A stretch of DNA of 64,000 nt. Source: CAITSH01 sp025356665. GTDB taxonomy: Bacteria > Pseudomonadota > Gammaproteobacteria > Burkholderiales > SG8-39. A program made the translations under genes and the position numbers. Shown here piece by piece: positions 31,894 to 40,087 of this stretch. The stretch is taken from contig JANXRV010000002.1 of NCBI GenBank assembly GCA_025356665.1, positions 62,001 to 126,000 on the forward strand, read 5' to 3'. The notes beneath the pieces are model-generated. The model had not been told where the DNA came from, searched no databases, and saw nothing but the letters and a program-made list of their open reading frames with translations. Each line of letters begins with the position of its first letter. Position 1 is the stretch's first letter.

Positions 31894-34005
31894 GTGCGGA
31901 TCGGCTGTGACATTGGCGGCACTTTTACGGATGTTGTCGCCGAACGGGCGGACGGCATGCTGTATATCAACAAGACGTCGACCACGCCCGATGATCCGGG
32001 CCGCGCCGTGGTCGAGGCCATCCGTGAGATTCTGCGCATCACCGGTGTTGCCGCGAAGGAGGTGACCGAAATCGTTCACGGCACCACAACGGCGTCGAAC
32101 ACGATTTTGCAGAAGGTCGGTGCGCGCACCGGCGTGCTGACAACGCGCGGCTTTCGCGACGTGCTAGAGATAGGCCGCATTCGCACGCCAACGATGTTTG
32201 ACCTGGGCTGGTCAAAGCCCGAGCCGCTGTCGCCGCGGCGCTATCGTTGCGAGATCGACGAGCGCGTTGCCGCCGACGGCTCGGTGGTGCGTGCGCTGGA
32301 TCCGCAACAGGTGCGCCAGGTGGCGGCGTTTTTCGTCGCCGAAGGCGTCCAGGCGGTGGCGATCTGCTTTCTGAACAGTTACGCCAATCCGGTGCATGAG
32401 CTCGCCGCCAAGCTGATCCTCGAAGCGGAGTTTCCGCAGTTACTGGTCACCGCGTCCTGCGAAGTGCTGCCCGAGATGAAAGAGTACGAGCGCACCAGCA
32501 CCACCGTGGTCAACGCCTATATCTTGCCGGCCATGCGCGCCTATCTGGCCAATCTGCGACGCGATCTCACCGCGATCGGCATTACCGCGCCTATCCAGGT
32601 CATGGCTTCAAACGGCGGCATGATGGGTATCGCCGCAGCCAGCGGCAAGCCGGTTTTCGCCGTTTCTTCAGGCCCCGCCGGCGGGGTGACCGGATCAGCC
32701 CACCTTGGCCGCGTAACCGGCGATACCGACCTGATTGTGTTTGATATGGGAGGCACCACGGCCAAAGCCTCCATCATCGAGGCCGGCCTGCCTTCGCTGA
32801 CCAACGAATATGAGTTTCGCGATGGCATCTCCTCGCCAAGCCGTTTCGTCAAGGGCGGCGGCTATGTGCTCAAGGTGCCGGCAATTGACATCGCCGAGGT
32901 TGGTGCGGGCGGCGGATCGGTGGCCGCGATCGATGCGGGCGGCCTGTTGTTGGTCGGGCCCGAGTCGGTGGGTGCGCATCCGGGTCCGGCCTGTTACCAG
33001 TTGGGCAACGAGCGCCCGACCGTCACGGACGCAAATATGGTGCTCGGCCTGCTCAATCCGTACGCGCTTGCCGGCGGAAGCCTGAAGGTCGATCCGCAGC
33101 TGTCGAACAAGGCGATAGAACGGCACATCGCATTTGGGCTGGGTTTGTCCCTGCTCGATGCGGCGCACGGCATTCGCCATGTCGCCAACGTTAATATGGC
33201 GCGGGCCATCCGCGCGGTGACGGTCGAGCGCGGGCGCGACCCGCGCGACATGACGTTGATCGCCTTTGGCGGCGGCGGGCCGGTGCACGCGGTGGATGTG
33301 GCGCGGCTGCTGGGCATCCGGCGGGTCATTGCGCCGGTGATGGCCGGTGTGTTTTGCTCCGCCGGGATGCTGGCAGCCGATGCCGGTCACGATTTTCTGC
33401 GCTCGGTGTTGCGCCGGATGGAGGGCTGCGATCCGGTGGCGCTGGAGGCGGTGGCCGAATCCTTGCGCCGCCAGGGACTGGTGTCGCTGGCCGCCGAGGG
33501 TTATCCGGAGAACACCGTGACCTTCACGCTCAAGATCGACCTGCGCTATGTCGGGCAGTCGTCCGAATTGACCGTGCCGCTGCGCGGGGAACGCTTCGAT
33601 GCGCCGGCGCTCGATGCGCTCAAGGCCGACTTCCAGCGCGCCTACCGCGAGACCTTCGGCTACGCCAATGACGAGCCCTTGGAACTGGTGAACCTGCGCT
33701 TGTCGGCGCGGGGCCGGCGTGAACAGCGCCTTGATTTTGCGCGCATACGCATGGGCGGGACGGCGCTCGCCGCGGCGACCGGCAGCCGGCTGGTGAGTTT
33801 TTCACGCAACCAGGCGCCGGTAAAAACGCCGGTGCTGGCGCGTGCCGACATGCCGCTGACGCCGACGCCCGGGCCGATGATCGTCGAGTCGTATGACACC
33901 ACGGTGATCGTGCCGCCCGATGTACTGGCGCGCGCCGATGCAGTGGGCAATATCATCCTTGATTTGCAAGACACCGCTCCCGATGCAAAGGAGGTCACAG
34001 CATGA
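31894..34005 (+). CDS. hyuA: Hydantoinase/oxoprolinase subunit A
   Basis: ATP-dependent cyclic-amide hydrolase subunit of 703 residues. The ASKHA-type phosphate motifs are clear: RIGCDIGGTFTDVVAE at 2-17, VSSGPAGGVTGSAHLG near 255-270, and VFDMGGTTAKASIIE near 280-294. GTG 31894 is the only start that keeps the first motif. It overlaps hyuB by four bases (ATGA). Family members open 5-oxoproline, N-methylhydantoin or hydantoin rings, or carboxylate ketones, at the cost of ATP. Nearby molybdenum hydroxylase and amidase genes favour an N-heterocyclic or cyclic-amide substrate. Confidence 0.93.
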   Translation: MRIGCDIGGTFTDVVAERADGMLYINKTSTTPDDPGRAVVEAIREILRITGVAAKEVTEIVHGTTTASNTILQKVGARTGVLTTRGFRDVLEIGRIRTPTMFDLGWSKPEPLSPRRYRCEIDERVAADGSVVRALDPQQVRQVAAFFVAEGVQAVAICFLNSYANPVHELAAKLILEAEFPQLLVTASCEVLPEMKEYERTSTTVVNAYILPAMRAYLANLRRDLTAIGITAPIQVMASNGGMMGIAAASGKPVFAVSSGPAGGVTGSAHLGRVTGDTDLIVFDMGGTTAKASIIEAGLPSLTNEYEFRDGISSPSRFVKGGGYVLKVPAIDIAEVGAGGGSVAAIDAGGLLLVGPESVGAHPGPACYQLGNERPTVTDANMVLGLLNPYALAGGSLKVDPQLSNKAIERHIAFGLGLSLLDAAHGIRHVANVNMARAIRAVTVERGRDPRDMTLIAFGGGGPVHAVDVARLLGIRRVIAPVMAGVFCSAGMLAADAGHDFLRSVLRRMEGCDPVALEAVAESLRRQGLVSLAAEGYPENTVTFTLKIDLRYVGQSSELTVPLRGERFDAPALDALKADFQRAYRETFGYANDEPLELVNLRLSARGRREQRLDFARIRMGGTALAAATGSRLVSFSRNQAPVKTPVLARADMPLTPTPGPMIVESYDTTVIVPPDVLARADAVGNIILDLQDTAPDAKEVTA

Positions 34006-35768
34006 ACGCACCGGCACCGGTCGGCATTCGCTCCGGGCTCGACCCGATCACCTTTGCCGTGGTCAAGAATGCGATGGACTCCATCGCCGACGAGGTCGCC
34101 TATACGGTGCTGCGCACCGCGCGTTCGGAGATCGTCAAGGACGTGATGGACTACTCGGCGGCGATCTGCGACCGGCACGGCCGCATGGTGGTGCAGGCCA
34201 AGACCATCGCGCTTCATCTGGGGGCGATACCCGAGGCAATGGCCTCTATGCTGTCGCTCTATGGCGAGGATCTCGCGCCCGGTGATGCGGTGATCCTCAA
34301 TGACCCCTATCAGGGGGGCATGCACCTGCCCGACATCTTCATGTTCGTGCCGTTCTTTTACGAGGGCGGGCTCGAGGGTTTTTGCGTGGTGATCTGCCAC
34401 CACACCGATGTCGGCGGCCGCGTTCCGGGGTCCAATGCCAGTGACTCGACCGAGATTTTCCAGGAGGGCCTGCGCATTCCGGTGGTCAAACTGTACGAGA
34501 AGGGGCGCATGAACGACATGCTCGAGCGCCTCATCGGCCTGAATGTGCGCCTTCCCGACCGGGTGCTGGGCGACCTGCGGGCGCAGTACGCCGGCGCGCA
34601 GGTGGGCGTGCGCGAACTGGGCAAGCTGTTTGTGCGCTATGGCCGGGACGCCACGCGGGTCTACCTCGAGGAAATGCTCGATTACGCCGAGCGCCTGACG
34701 CGCGCCGAGATCCGCGGCTGGCCCAAGGGCATCTTTCGCTTCACCGATTACATTGATGATGACGGCTTGTCGTCCGATCCGATCAAGATCAACGTCGCGA
34801 TCACCGTGCATGAGGACAGGGTGAGCGTCGATTACACCGGTTCCGCGGCGCAGGTGAAGGCGGCGATCAACTCGACGCTGTCTTACACGCAGTCATGCAC
34901 CTACCTGTCGGTGCGTTGTGCGCTCAAGGGCGATGTGCCCAACAACGCCGGCGTGTTCCGGGCGATTGAAGTTGTCGTGCCCGAGGGTTGCGTGCTCAAT
35001 CCGCGCGAGCCGGCGGCGGTCGCGGCGCGCGCCCTCACCGGTTACCGTGTGTTTGACGCCATGCTGGGCGCGCTTGCGCAGATCGTGCCCGACCGCATTC
35101 CGGCCGCCGGCGAAGGCGGCAACACGGTGGTCTGCCTGTCCGGGCGCAAGCCCAATCCGGATGGCAGCGCATCGCCCTTTATTATCGTCGATATGATCTG
35201 CGGCGCCTGGGGTGCGCGCCCCGCGGCCGATGGCATAGAGGCCATCACCAACGCCTCGCAGAATCTTTCGAATACGCCGGTGGAGACGATGGAAGCGCAG
35301 CACCCGGTGCGCGTGGAGGCTTATGAACTGGTTGCTGATACCTGCGGCGCCGGAACCTGGCGCGGCGGCCTGGGCATCCGGCGCAGCTACCGTTTGCTGG
35401 CCGATGAGGCTTTCATGCAGCTGCGCGCGGATCGCATCAAGTTTTCCCCCTACGGGCTCGAAGGTGGCGAGGCGGCGGCGCCGGCAAGCAACCTGCTCGG
35501 CGAGCCGGGCGCGCAAAAAGCCCTTCCGGGCAAGGTTACAATGTGGCTCAAGAAAAATGAGCTTATTACGCATACGCAGCCCGGCGGCGGCGGTTTCGGT
35601 GAACCATGGAAACGCGAACCGGCACGGGTTGCGCGCGATGTCTGGAACGGCAAGATCTCGTCCGCATTTGCGCGGGCGCGTCACGGCGTGGTGGTGGATC
35701 AGGCGAGCGGTGTTCTTGACGAGGCTGCGACGCGTGCGTTGCGCGCCGGCGGGAACGGCGCGGCATGA
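34002..35768 (+). CDS. hyuB: Hydantoinase/oxoprolinase subunit B
   Basis: Partner of HyuA, 588 residues. Family features: DPITFAVVKNAMDSIADE at the N-terminus, YSAAICDRHGRMVVQAKTIA, NDPYQGGMHLPDIFMF near 100-115, the metal-site HHTDVGGRVPGS, and the C-terminal ending with THTQPGGGGFGEPW. It is translated through a four-base overlap with hyuA, so they form one enzyme. The first ABC importer begins 101 bases downstream on the same strand. Substrate assignment follows the island as a whole and is inference. Confidence 0.93.
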   Translation: MNAPAPVGIRSGLDPITFAVVKNAMDSIADEVAYTVLRTARSEIVKDVMDYSAAICDRHGRMVVQAKTIALHLGAIPEAMASMLSLYGEDLAPGDAVILNDPYQGGMHLPDIFMFVPFFYEGGLEGFCVVICHHTDVGGRVPGSNASDSTEIFQEGLRIPVVKLYEKGRMNDMLERLIGLNVRLPDRVLGDLRAQYAGAQVGVRELGKLFVRYGRDATRVYLEEMLDYAERLTRAEIRGWPKGIFRFTDYIDDDGLSSDPIKINVAITVHEDRVSVDYTGSAAQVKAAINSTLSYTQSCTYLSVRCALKGDVPNNAGVFRAIEVVVPEGCVLNPREPAAVAARALTGYRVFDAMLGALAQIVPDRIPAAGEGGNTVVCLSGRKPNPDGSASPFIIVDMICGAWGARPAADGIEAITNASQNLSNTPVETMEAQHPVRVEAYELVADTCGAGTWRGGLGIRRSYRLLADEAFMQLRADRIKFSPYGLEGGEAAAPASNLLGEPGAQKALPGKVTMWLKKNELITHTQPGGGGFGEPWKREPARVARDVWNGKISSAFARARHGVVVDQASGVLDEAATRALRAGGNGAA

Positions 35769-35869
35769 AAGTTGCATGAAACGGTGATGAAAACACGTAT
35801 GGCAGGCAGCGCAGAACGCTGCCAGCATGCATATATATTTCTTTGACATTCACTTAGTGGGGGGTCGTA

Positions 35870-36880
35870 ATGAAGCGTACCGGATCAGGTTTGTTCAGGA
35901 CTTTGTTGTCAGTGGCTCTGGCCGCTGCGTTGTCGGTTGCTGCGCCGGGCGCCAGTGCGCAGGCGCCCGAGAAAATCACCGTCAGGCTCGATTTCACACC
36001 ATGGGGCATCCAGGCCGCGCTGCACCTGGCCAAGAGCAAGGGCTGGTTCGCCGAGCAAGGCCTTGATGTGACCATAGAAGACGGCACCGGAACCCTGCCT
36101 GGGATCCAGCTGGTCGGTGCCGGCAAGATCGAGGTGGCGGCGGTGCAACTGGGGCCGATGGCGCTGGCGCGCGAGAATGGGCTGCCGGTGGTCGGCATCG
36201 CCGGTTTTGCGCGGCGCGGAGACCTCGCGGTCATGGTCGATGCGGCGACCGGTCCCAAAAATTTCAAGGAACTCGCCGGTAAAAAGTTTGTGTCCTTTAC
36301 CGGCAGCCCCTGGGTGCCATTCATCAAAAGTTTTGCCAAAGGCGCCGGCCTGAGCGAGGCCGAGTTCGCCGTCACCATGGTGGCGCCGCCGGCAATGGTT
36401 TCGACTTATGCGTCGGGCAATGCCGACGGCTTCCTGTCGATGGGGCCGTTTGGCGTGCCACTGGTCGCCAAATCACGGCCGTCGCGCGCCCTGCTCGCCG
36501 GTGATGTCGGCATTGTGTTTCCCAGCTTCGGCCTGGTGTCGAACGAGGAAACGATCAAAAAACGACCGGCGGTGCTCAAAAAGCTGGTGCAGGTGAATAT
36601 TCGCGCCTGGGACTACATCTACCAGAGCCCGGCCAATCTCGAAGAAGGCGTCAAGGCGATCATCAGCGAACGGCCGCAGGCCAAGCTTGACCCCGATCTG
36701 CTGCGCGGCCAGATCGTGGCTTACCGTGAATTTTTCGACACGCCCAACACCAAGGGCAAGCGCACCGGCTGGCAGTCGGAGGCCGACTGGGTCGCCGCGA
36801 TCAAGTCGATGGAAGCCGCCGGCGCCATCAAGCCTGGCCGCAAGCCGTCCGACTATTACACCAACCAGTTTGTCGACTGA
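35870..36880 (+). CDS. ABC importer substrate-binding protein, NMT1/THI5-like (copy 1)
   Basis: Periplasmic receptor of 336 residues with a signal peptide (hydrophobic 8-24, cleavage after ASAQA). Mature start VRLDFTPWGIQAALHLAKSK then GWFAEQGLDVTIEDGTGT is the NMT1/THI5 pattern found in receptors for pyrimidines, riboflavin-like compounds, nitrate or sulfonates. It ends TGWQSEADWVAAIKSMEAAG, nearly matching the ending of the receptor at 45.6 kb. A GGGGGGTCG ribosome site precedes ATG 35870. The ATPase gene follows after 205 bases. Confidence 0.92.
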   Translation: MKRTGSGLFRTLLSVALAAALSVAAPGASAQAPEKITVRLDFTPWGIQAALHLAKSKGWFAEQGLDVTIEDGTGTLPGIQLVGAGKIEVAAVQLGPMALARENGLPVVGIAGFARRGDLAVMVDAATGPKNFKELAGKKFVSFTGSPWVPFIKSFAKGAGLSEAEFAVTMVAPPAMVSTYASGNADGFLSMGPFGVPLVAKSRPSRALLAGDVGIVFPSFGLVSNEETIKKRPAVLKKLVQVNIRAWDYIYQSPANLEEGVKAIISERPQAKLDPDLLRGQIVAYREFFDTPNTKGKRTGWQSEADWVAAIKSMEAAGAIKPGRKPSDYYTNQFVD

Positions 36881-37085
36881 GCGGGCGCGAAGAGCAAGCC
36901 GCCGCAAAGACAATATTCAGACAACATCCAAATAACGTCTAGATAACATCCCGATACCATCTGCGTAAAAACGCCACACCGATGGCGATGGCTTTGAGAT
37001 CGAGGGGATGCACGCCGCATCCCCTCACTTCTTGGCTTGTCGCCGGCGCAGATGCCGTAGCCGAAGCTCCATGACATAACGAAAC

Positions 37086-37871
37086 ATGGCAACCCCCGAA
37101 AAATACATAAGTATCGACCGGCTCGAAAAAACCTACGCCTCGCCGCGCGGCCCGGTCAAGGCGCTCGAGGCGATCTCGCTCGATATCGCGCAGCATGAGT
37201 TCGTCAGCGTTCTGGGCCCCAGCGGGTGCGGCAAGAGCACGCTGCTCAAATGCCTCGCCGCGCTGGAGGGCATTTCCGGCGGCTCGATATCGATAGGCGG
37301 CGTTCCGGTCGCCGGTCCACCCGAGAACATGGGCATCGTGTTCCAGCGCGACGTGCTGCTCGACTGGCGGACGATTCTGGACAACGTGCTGATCACCGCG
37401 GAGTTTCGTGACCTGCCGCGTGCCTCCTATGTGGCGCGGGCGATGCAACTGTTAAAGCTCTTTGGTCTTGAGGAATTCGCCAACCGTTTTCCGTGGGAGT
37501 TGTCGGGAGGAATGCGCCAGCGTGCGTCGATCTGTCGCGCCCTGCTGGTTGACCCCGAACTGCTGCTGATGGACGAACCCTTTGGCGCGCTTGATGCGAT
37601 GACCCGCGATGAGCTCAATCTGGAGCTGCAGCGTATGTGGACCGAGACGCGCAAGACGGTGCTCTTCATCACGCACTCGATCACCGAGGCGGTCTACCTG
37701 TCTGACCGCGTGGTGATGATGTCGCGCAACCCCGGCCGGATTGCCGAGATCATCAGCATCGATTTGCCGCGCCCGCGCGCGCTGTCGGTGCGCGAAACGC
37801 CCGAGTTCGGGCGCTACACGGCGCATATCCGCGAAATATTCACGGCAATGGGGATTCTCAAGGATGGCTGA
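37086..37871 (+). CDS. ABC importer ATPase, NitT/TauT type (copy 1)
   Basis: Cytosolic ATPase of 261 residues. Walker A GPSGCGKST lies at 44-52, the Q-loop in VFQRDVLLDW, the signature LSGGMRQRASICRALL, Walker B LLLMDEPFGALD and the H-loop FITHSITEA. It overlaps the permease start by eight bases. The upstream 205 bases contain degenerate repeats of ATAACATC-like units (36925-36955) but no gene. It is homologous to the ATPase at 46.6 kb. Confidence 0.94.
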   Translation: MATPEKYISIDRLEKTYASPRGPVKALEAISLDIAQHEFVSVLGPSGCGKSTLLKCLAALEGISGGSISIGGVPVAGPPENMGIVFQRDVLLDWRTILDNVLITAEFRDLPRASYVARAMQLLKLFGLEEFANRFPWELSGGMRQRASICRALLVDPELLLMDEPFGALDAMTRDELNLELQRMWTETRKTVLFITHSITEAVYLSDRVVMMSRNPGRIAEIISIDLPRPRALSVRETPEFGRYTAHIREIFTAMGILKDG

Positions 37872-38679
37872 CATGGGCTCATGGTGGAATCGCAGCGAGC
37901 GCTTCCGCTCGGTGGTGCTGGTGCTGGTCGCGATGGTCGCGCTGTGGGAGGCGCTGTGCTGGGCGCTGAAAATACGGCCGTTCATACTGCCGGCGCCCAG
38001 CCTGGTGCTGAAGGATTTCATCTCCGACCCAGGCTATTTCCTGAAGCACAGCGGCTATACGCTGCTGATCACTTCGGTCGGTTTTATCGTCGCGGTGATC
38101 CTCGGTGTCGCCTGCGCCGTGGGCATCGTCTATTCGAAACTGCTCGACCGCATCCTGTCGGCGGTGCTGGTGTCGCTGAACGCTGTGCCGAAGGTCGCGC
38201 TTGCGCCGCTGTTCGTGATCTGGCTGGGTACAGGCACCGAGCCCAAAATCGCCATTTCCATCATGATCGCGATTTTTCCCATCGTCATCGACACCGTGCT
38301 TGGACTGAAGTCGGTCGACCCGGAGATGCTCAACCTGGCCAAGTCCTGCCGCGCCTCCCCCTTCAAGATCCTGATGAAGATCCGTTTTCCCAACGCGTTG
38401 CCGTCGATATTCGCCGGCATGAAGGTGGCGATCTCGTTTTCGCTGGTTGGCGCCATCGTCGGTGAATTCGTCGCCGGCTCGATCGGCCTTGGCCACATCA
38501 TCTTGCTCAGCCAGGGCAACTTCGATACCCCGCGCGTGTTTGTCGCCCTCACGCTGCTCGCGCTCCTCGGTACGATCCTGTTCTACCTGATCGATGTGGC
38601 CGAGTCGCTGCTGCTGCCCTGGCATGTTTCGCAGCGCAGTGTTCACGGCGATGTGCCGGTGGTGCAAGGCGGTTTGTAG
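37864..38679 (+). CDS. ABC importer permease, NitT/TauT type (copy 1)
   Basis: Inner-membrane permease of 271 residues with about six helices. The EAA loop is FKILMKIRFPNALPSIFAGM, and SVVLVLVAMVALWEALCWAL is the first helix. I place the start at ATG 37864, inside the ATPase stop (eight-base overlap), rather than at the upstream limit of the open frame (37741), which would give an Arg/Ser-rich extension overlapping the ATPase; ATG 37873 is also possible. Downstream, a duplicated 13-mer precedes the molybdenum hydroxylase genes. Confidence 0.92.
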   Translation: MADMGSWWNRSERFRSVVLVLVAMVALWEALCWALKIRPFILPAPSLVLKDFISDPGYFLKHSGYTLLITSVGFIVAVILGVACAVGIVYSKLLDRILSAVLVSLNAVPKVALAPLFVIWLGTGTEPKIAISIMIAIFPIVIDTVLGLKSVDPEMLNLAKSCRASPFKILMKIRFPNALPSIFAGMKVAISFSLVGAIVGEFVAGSIGLGHIILLSQGNFDTPRVFVALTLLALLGTILFYLIDVAESLLLPWHVSQRSVHGDVPVVQGGL

Positions 38680-38698
38680 CCCGCAAGGGCGCTACCGC

Positions 38699-38724
38699 GG
38701 ATTACGCAACAGGATTACGCAACA
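38699..38724 (+). repeat. Tandem duplicated 13-mer GGATTACGCAACA
   Basis: Two exact adjacent copies (38699-38711 and 38712-38724), followed by a partial ACAA, lie just upstream of the AAGGA ribosome site of the hydroxylase FAD subunit. This looks like a slippage duplication in the spacer. Confidence 0.9.
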
Positions 38725-38739
38725 ACAAGGACCTCCCGC

Positions 38740-39618
38740 TTGAAACCGCCGAAATTTGCCTATCACGCCCCCGAACAACTGGACGAAGCCGTGCAGTTGC
38801 TCGAGCGTTACGCCGGAAACGCCCGCGTGCTCTCGGGCGGCCAGAGCCTTATACCGATGCTCAATTTTCGCCTTTTCGTGCCGGAGGCGTTGATCGACCT
38901 GCGTCGCGTACCCGGCTTGGCGGACATTCGCATTGATCAGGACACGCTTCACATCGGCGCCATGACGCGCCAGCGCGCGGCGGAAAATTCCGGCCTCATT
39001 GCAAGCAAGCTGCCGCTGATGACCGAGGCGCTCGGTTGGGTGGGCCACCTGCCGACGCGTTCGCGCGGGACCATAGGCGGGTCTATCGCCCATGCTGACC
39101 CGAGCGCCGAGCTGCCCATGACGCTGCTGGCGTTGGATGGCGCGGTCGTCGCGCGCGGCCTTGCCGGCGAGCGCACCATCGCCGCTGATGCGCTGTTTAG
39201 TTCGTTTTTCAGCACAACGCTGGCGCCGACGGAAATTCTCTCTGCCGTGCGCATTCCGGTGATGAACACGCATTGCGGCTTTGCCGTGGAGGAATACGCC
39301 AGGCGCAAGGGTGATTTCGCCATTGTCGGGATGGCCGCGGTGCTTGAGGGTAAGGATGGAAAATGTACGCGCGCAAGATTGGTGAGCGCTGGCATAGGCG
39401 GCCGGCCGGAGCGCCTGCGCGCGGCGGAGGATCTGTTGCTCAAGAACGGCGTGGATGCCCAGAGCATCAGCATGGCCTCACGTGCGGTGATGGAGGCCGT
39501 GGAGCCCACCTCCGACCCGAACGCTTCGGCCGACTACCGCCGGCACCTTGCCGGGGTTCTGGCCGAGCGTGCGCTGCTGCGCGCAGCCAACATGCTCAAG
39601 GAGTCACGTCATGGATGA
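38740..39618 (+). CDS. Molybdenum hydroxylase FAD-binding subunit (CoxM-like)
   Basis: Medium subunit of a xanthine-dehydrogenase/CO-dehydrogenase-family enzyme, 292 residues. FAD motifs: ARVLSGGQSLIPMLNFR near 31-47 and TRSRGTIGGSIAHADPSAELP near 107-127. The start is TTG 38740 with AAGGA about five bases upstream of the C-rich gap; no ATG fits before the first conserved strand. It overlaps the Fe-S subunit gene by eight bases. It passes electrons from the 2Fe-2S subunit to an acceptor. Confidence 0.94.
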   Translation: MKPPKFAYHAPEQLDEAVQLLERYAGNARVLSGGQSLIPMLNFRLFVPEALIDLRRVPGLADIRIDQDTLHIGAMTRQRAAENSGLIASKLPLMTEALGWVGHLPTRSRGTIGGSIAHADPSAELPMTLLALDGAVVARGLAGERTIAADALFSSFFSTTLAPTEILSAVRIPVMNTHCGFAVEEYARRKGDFAIVGMAAVLEGKDGKCTRARLVSAGIGGRPERLRAAEDLLLKNGVDAQSISMASRAVMEAVEPTSDPNASADYRRHLAGVLAERALLRAANMLKESRHG

Positions 39619-40087
39619 TCTGGTTGATATCAAGCTCACAGTGAACGGCGAGGCGCGTCAGGGCAGGTGCGAGCCGCGCAAGTTGCTGGTCGATTTCATT
39701 CGCGAGGACCTGGGCCTGACCGGGACCCACGCCGGCTGCGAGCACGGGATTTGCGGTGCCTGCACCATTCTTTTTGACGGCGAGGCCGCGCGTTCCTGCA
39801 CCACGCTTGCAGTGCAGGCCGATGGCGCGGAGATTATGACGGTGGAGGGTCTTGCCAACGGCGAGCGCCTGCATCCGCTGCAGCAGGCTTTTCATGAGCA
39901 TCACGCGCTGCAGTGTGGATTTTGCACGCCGGGCATGCTGATGACCGCGCTGGATTTGCTCAACACCGTGCCAAACCCGACTGAAGCACAGATTCGCGAG
40001 GGCATGTCTGCGGTGATCTGCCGCTGCACCGGCTATCAGGGTATCGTCAACGCGGTTTCAGCCGTGGCGGCGGCGCAAAATGTCTAG
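39611..40087 (+). CDS. Molybdenum hydroxylase 2Fe-2S subunit (CoxS-like)
   Basis: Small subunit of 158 residues with both cluster domains: plant-ferredoxin-type ligands in CEHGICGACTILFDG near 43-57 with a further Cys after EAARS, and the helical domain CGFCTPGM...CRCTGYQGIV near 100-147. The start is ATG 39611 inside the previous gene; the longer open frame from 39548 is rejected for its Cys/Arg-rich head. It overlaps the large subunit by eight bases, so the three subunits are tightly coupled. Confidence 0.95.
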   Translation: MDDLVDIKLTVNGEARQGRCEPRKLLVDFIREDLGLTGTHAGCEHGICGACTILFDGEAARSCTTLAVQADGAEIMTVEGLANGERLHPLQQAFHEHHALQCGFCTPGMLMTALDLLNTVPNPTEAQIREGMSAVICRCTGYQGIVNAVSAVAAAQNV

